A stretch of DNA of 42,947 nt from Streptomyces triticisoli (GTDB lineage: Bacteria; Actinomycetota; Actinomycetes; Streptomycetales; Streptomycetaceae): NCBI RefSeq assembly GCF_003270085.1, contig NZ_QFDQ01000087.1, positions 1 to 42,947 of the forward strand, given 5' to 3'. Made by a program: the position numbers and the translations under genes. Below the pieces are notes generated by a model, which had not been told where the DNA came from, made no database searches, and was given only the letters and a program-made list of their open reading frames with translations. Shown piece by piece: positions 40,892 to 42,947 of this stretch; position 1 is the stretch's first letter; every line of letters starts with the position of its first letter.

Positions 40892-42113
40892 CCAGGAACG
40901 CCGCGGCGGCGAACAGCACCAGGGCACCGCCCGCGATCCCGAGGGCGGTACCGGCGCCACTGGAGCCGCTCCTGACGGAGGCGCTCGCCACGGGCTTGGA
41001 CGACGATCCGCCGCCCGCCTGGCCGGCCGAGGGCGTGGCGCCCGGCCGGCCCTTCGCGCCGGCCGCGCTCTTCGGCGGCACCAGTTCACCCACCGGCCGT
41101 ACCTTGCCCGCGGCGGCGAAGCCCCAGTCGAACAGTTTGGCGGTCTCCTTGTAGGCCTCGTTGTGCTCCTTCTTCTCCGGGTTCATCACCGTCACGAGCA
41201 GCACCCGGCCGTCGCGTTCGGCGACGCCGGTGAAGGTGTTGCCCGCGTTGGTGGTGTAGCCGTTCTTCACCCCCGCGATGCCCTGGTAGACGGAGATGTC
41301 GTAGTCGCCGCTCAGCAGCCGGTTGGTGTTCTGGATCTCGAAGGAGCCCCGGGTGGTTTTACCCTTCTTGTTCTTCTTCGTCTCGCCGGGGAACGGGGCC
41401 CGTACGGTCGAGCAGTACTCGCGGAAGTCCTTCTTCTGCAGCCCGGAGCGGGCGATCAGCGTCAGGTCGTACGCAGAGGAGACCTGGCCCTTGGCGTCGT
41501 AGCCGTCCGGGCTCACCACGTGCGTGTCGAGGGCCTGCAGCTCCTGCGCGTGCGCGTTCATGTCCTCGACGGTCCGCTCGACGCCGTCGTTCATCGCGGA
41601 CAGGACGTGCACGGCGTCGTTGCCGGAGCGAAGGAAGACGCCCAGCCACAGGTCGTGGACCGTGTACGTCTCGTTCTCCTTGATGCCGACCAGGCTGGAG
41701 CCGGCGCCCACGCCGGCCAGGTCGGCCGGGTCGACCTTGTACGTCTGCGTCTTGGGGAACTTCGGCAGGACGGTGTCGGCGAACAGCATCTTCAGCGTGC
41801 TGGCCGGGGGCAGCCGCCAGTGCGCGTTGTGCGCGGCGAGAACCTCGCCGGACTCGGCGTCGGCCACGATCCAGGAGCGGGCGGTGATGCCCTTCGGCAG
41901 GACGGGAGCCCCGTTCGCCAGGTCGGCCTGCGTGCCCGGCAGGCCCAGACGGGCGCCGCCCACGGTGGACATCTGCGCCGGGGGAGTGGCCGACGGGCTC
42001 GTCCCCGGGGTGGCCGGCGCGGCGAGGGCGGCGGGCGCGGTCAGGGAGACGGACAACAGGGCGGCTGAAGTGACCAGCAGGCAGCGTCTGGTGGTCTTCT
42101 GGGGTGCGGGCAC
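40839..42113 (-). CDS. D-alanyl-D-alanine carboxypeptidase (peptidase S11)
   Basis: 424 aa from GTG 42113. The signal peptide (about 1-32) reads TTRRCLLVTSAALLSVSLTAPAALA. The catalytic SxxK is Ser105-Lys108 in PPASTLKML, SxN is Ser163-Asn165 in LRSGNDA, and the third box is KNG (283-285) in GVKNGYTT, in place of the more usual KTG. A C-terminal Gly/Ser linker leads to the membrane helix LGIAGGALVLFAAAAFLV and a basic tail, so the enzyme is anchored with its domain outside. It trims the terminal D-Ala of peptidoglycan stem peptides. No strong ribosome site is seen. It is divergent from the SCO4848-family gene. Confidence 0.93.
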   Translation of the reverse strand: MPAPQKTTRRCLLVTSAALLSVSLTAPAALAAPATPGTSPSATPPAQMSTVGGARLGLPGTQADLANGAPVLPKGITARSWIVADAESGEVLAAHNAHWRLPPASTLKMLFADTVLPKFPKTQTYKVDPADLAGVGAGSSLVGIKENETYTVHDLWLGVFLRSGNDAVHVLSAMNDGVERTVEDMNAHAQELQALDTHVVSPDGYDAKGQVSSAYDLTLIARSGLQKKDFREYCSTVRAPFPGETKKNKKGKTTRGSFEIQNTNRLLSGDYDISVYQGIAGVKNGYTTNAGNTFTGVAERDGRVLLVTVMNPEKKEHNEAYKETAKLFDWGFAAAGKVRPVGELVPPKSAAGAKGRPGATPSAGQAGGGSSSKPVASASVRSGSSGAGTALGIAGGALVLFAAAAFLVNRRWPLPDLVRRRSRP

Positions 42114-42192
42114 GGTCGGAAACGTACCTGGCGTCGGCAGTGACGTTCCTCCCGGCCTCCCACCCCGGGCGCGGAACCCGGCGCCCGGCAGC

Positions 42193-42198
42193 GATACT
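42193..42198 (+). promoter_or_regulatory. -10 box placing a near-leaderless start for the SCO4848-family gene
   Basis: GATACT lies only six bases before the ATG at 42205, so the transcript probably starts at or within a base or two of the start codon. The -35 region is unclear. Confidence 0.45.
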
Positions 42199-42204
42199 GA
42201 AGGT

Positions 42205-42444
42205 ATGAAGCTCAGCCGCCCCGTCTCCTGGTTCCTGCTCGCCTTCGGGGTGTGGAGCTGGGTCATCTGGGTCACTTTCGTCAAGAATCTCGTCAAGGAC
42301 AGCAGCGGGCTCGCGTTCGACGACGGGCACCCGACGGCGTACTTCTGGGTGCATCTGACGCTCGCCGTCGTCTCCTTCGTATTGGGGACGGTCATCGGGG
42401 CCATCGGGTTGCGCGGACTGCGCGCACTGCGCCGGACGTCATAG
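42205..42444 (+). CDS. SCO4848-family membrane protein
   Basis: 79 aa. Two membrane helices: SWFLLAFGVWSWVIWVTFV (about 8-26) and YFWVHLTLAVVSFVLGTVIGAIG (about 46-68), joined by the conserved loop KDSSGLAFDDGHPTAY. It ends in a short basic tail. I recognise it as the family named after S. coelicolor SCO4848. Its role is unknown. The gene next on the same strand starts 36 bases later. Confidence 0.88.
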   Translation: MKLSRPVSWFLLAFGVWSWVIWVTFVKNLVKDSSGLAFDDGHPTAYFWVHLTLAVVSFVLGTVIGAIGLRGLRALRRTS

Positions 42445-42480
42445 CGTTTTCGACACCCCGACCCGGAAGGTACGTACGGC

Positions 42481-42947
42481 ATGGCGGTCGTCTTCGTGCT
42501 TGTGGCGCTGCTCGTCCTGGCCCTCGTGGTGGCGGCCAACTGGTACCTGTGGCGGCGCCTGTTCCGCGACACGACCCGCGGCCCCGGCCCGGTGCGGCGC
42601 GTCGGCGCGGTCCTGATCACCGGCGGCTGGCTGCTGGCGGTCGCGGCCTTCGTGGGTGCACGCGCCGGTGCCCCCTTCTGGCTTCAGCGCGCCCTGGCCT
42701 GGCCCGGTTTCCTCTGGCTGGCCCTGTCGCTCTACCTCCTCCTGGCCACCCTGGCCGCCGAACCCCTGCGGCCGGTCCTCCGCCGTCTCCTCGCCCGCCC
42801 GGCGAAGCCGGGCTCCGGGGCGGGGCATGAGGGGCGGACGGACGTGATCCGCGAGCCGGCGCTTTCCCGCGAGGCGGCGCCCGGCGGTCCGTCGACGGCC
42901 GGCTCCGGGGCGGGGCTCGGCGGCGGGGCGGGGGCCGGCGGGCGGAT
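42481..42947 (+). CDS. probable membrane metallophosphoesterase (N-terminal part, runs off the window)
   Basis: The first 155 codons are present, with no stop. The ATG at 42481 follows GGAAGGTACG. Three or four hydrophobic helices come first: VFVLVALLVLALVVAANWYLW, VGAVLITGGWLLAVAAFVGA and PGFLWLALSLYLLLATLAA. A Gly/Ala/Pro/Arg-rich linker then runs to the window edge. The N-terminus and its place after the SCO4848 gene match Streptomyces metallophosphoesterases with an N-terminal membrane region, but the catalytic domain is outside the window, so the enzyme call is from memory of the order and the N-terminal pattern. Confidence 0.65.
   Translation, partial: MAVVFVLVALLVLALVVAANWYLWRRLFRDTTRGPGPVRRVGAVLITGGWLLAVAAFVGARAGAPFWLQRALAWPGFLWLALSLYLLLATLAAEPLRPVLRRLLARPAKPGSGAGHEGRTDVIREPALSREAAPGGPSTAGSGAGLGGGAGAGGR

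Noticed and set aside
41259..41267. KNG instead of KTG in the D-Ala-D-Ala carboxypeptidase as a sign of inactivation
   Set aside because: The SxxK and SxN boxes are intact, and variation at the middle residue of the third box occurs in actinobacterial S11 enzymes, so I do not treat it as a defect.

Overview
The window reads as a chromosomal stretch from a Streptomyces (Actinomycetota). The DNA is very GC-rich, codons end almost always in G or C, GTG starts and start/stop overlaps (ATGA, GTGA, TGATG) are common, and the gene order sucC-sucD / perM-like / purN-purH / folD / mdh / bet genes / glyA / trpS matches what I remember of the S. coelicolor SCO48xx region. I see no tRNA or rRNA genes, CRISPR array or prophage. 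Most of the window is housekeeping, with a few accessory blocks.

Layout. (1) 1-6843: a divergent cluster of poorly understood genes: SWIM zinc-finger protein and DUF5691 protein on the minus strand, and MoxR-type AAA+ ATPase, DUF5682 protein and VWA protein on the plus strand. A shared 133-bp spacer carries back-to-back matches to the actinobacterial RecA-independent DNA-damage promoter (RecA-NDp, PafBC type). (2) 7256-15648: sucCD, a sigma-like protein with a membrane segment, a PerM/DUF6350 membrane protein, a small membrane protein and purN-purH. (3) 15874-19680: a membrane protein, folD-DUF3017, and a membrane-anchored XRE regulator with a DUF2690 domain. (4) 19677-20568: an 888-bp gene-free stretch holding a MITE-like element with CTAG at both ends, hairpin repeats, and a near-perfect palindrome just before mdh. 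(5) 21824-29097: a five-gene operon for uptake and oxidation of choline/betaine-type compounds (betB, betA, ABC ATPase, fused double permease, binding lipoprotein). (6) 29281-32040: a small lipoprotein paired with a glutathionylspermidine-synthase-like ATP-grasp enzyme, and a convergent ornithine aminotransferase. (7) 32159-33767: glyA preceded by a ZTP (pfl) riboswitch. (8) 33768-36809: a minus-strand ECF sigma factor / membrane anti-sigma candidate / two related secreted membrane-anchored proteins, with an array of seven GGAAC boxes upstream of the sigma gene. (9) 36966-42947: trpS, a 2'-5' RNA ligase-like protein, a DprE2-like reductase with an abnormal C-terminal tail, a YihY/BrkB membrane protein, a D-Ala-D-Ala carboxypeptidase, a small SCO4848-family membrane protein and the start of a probable membrane metallophosphoesterase.

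How it fits together: sucCD and mdh serve the TCA cycle. purN, purH, folD and glyA share the one-carbon folate pool, which fits ZTP sensing upstream of glyA. The bet operon takes up and oxidises choline to glycine betaine. The strongest candidate for an under-described system is the SWIM/DUF5691//MoxR/DUF5682/VWA cluster with its predicted DNA-damage promoters. The ECF sigma locus with its GGAAC array is next.
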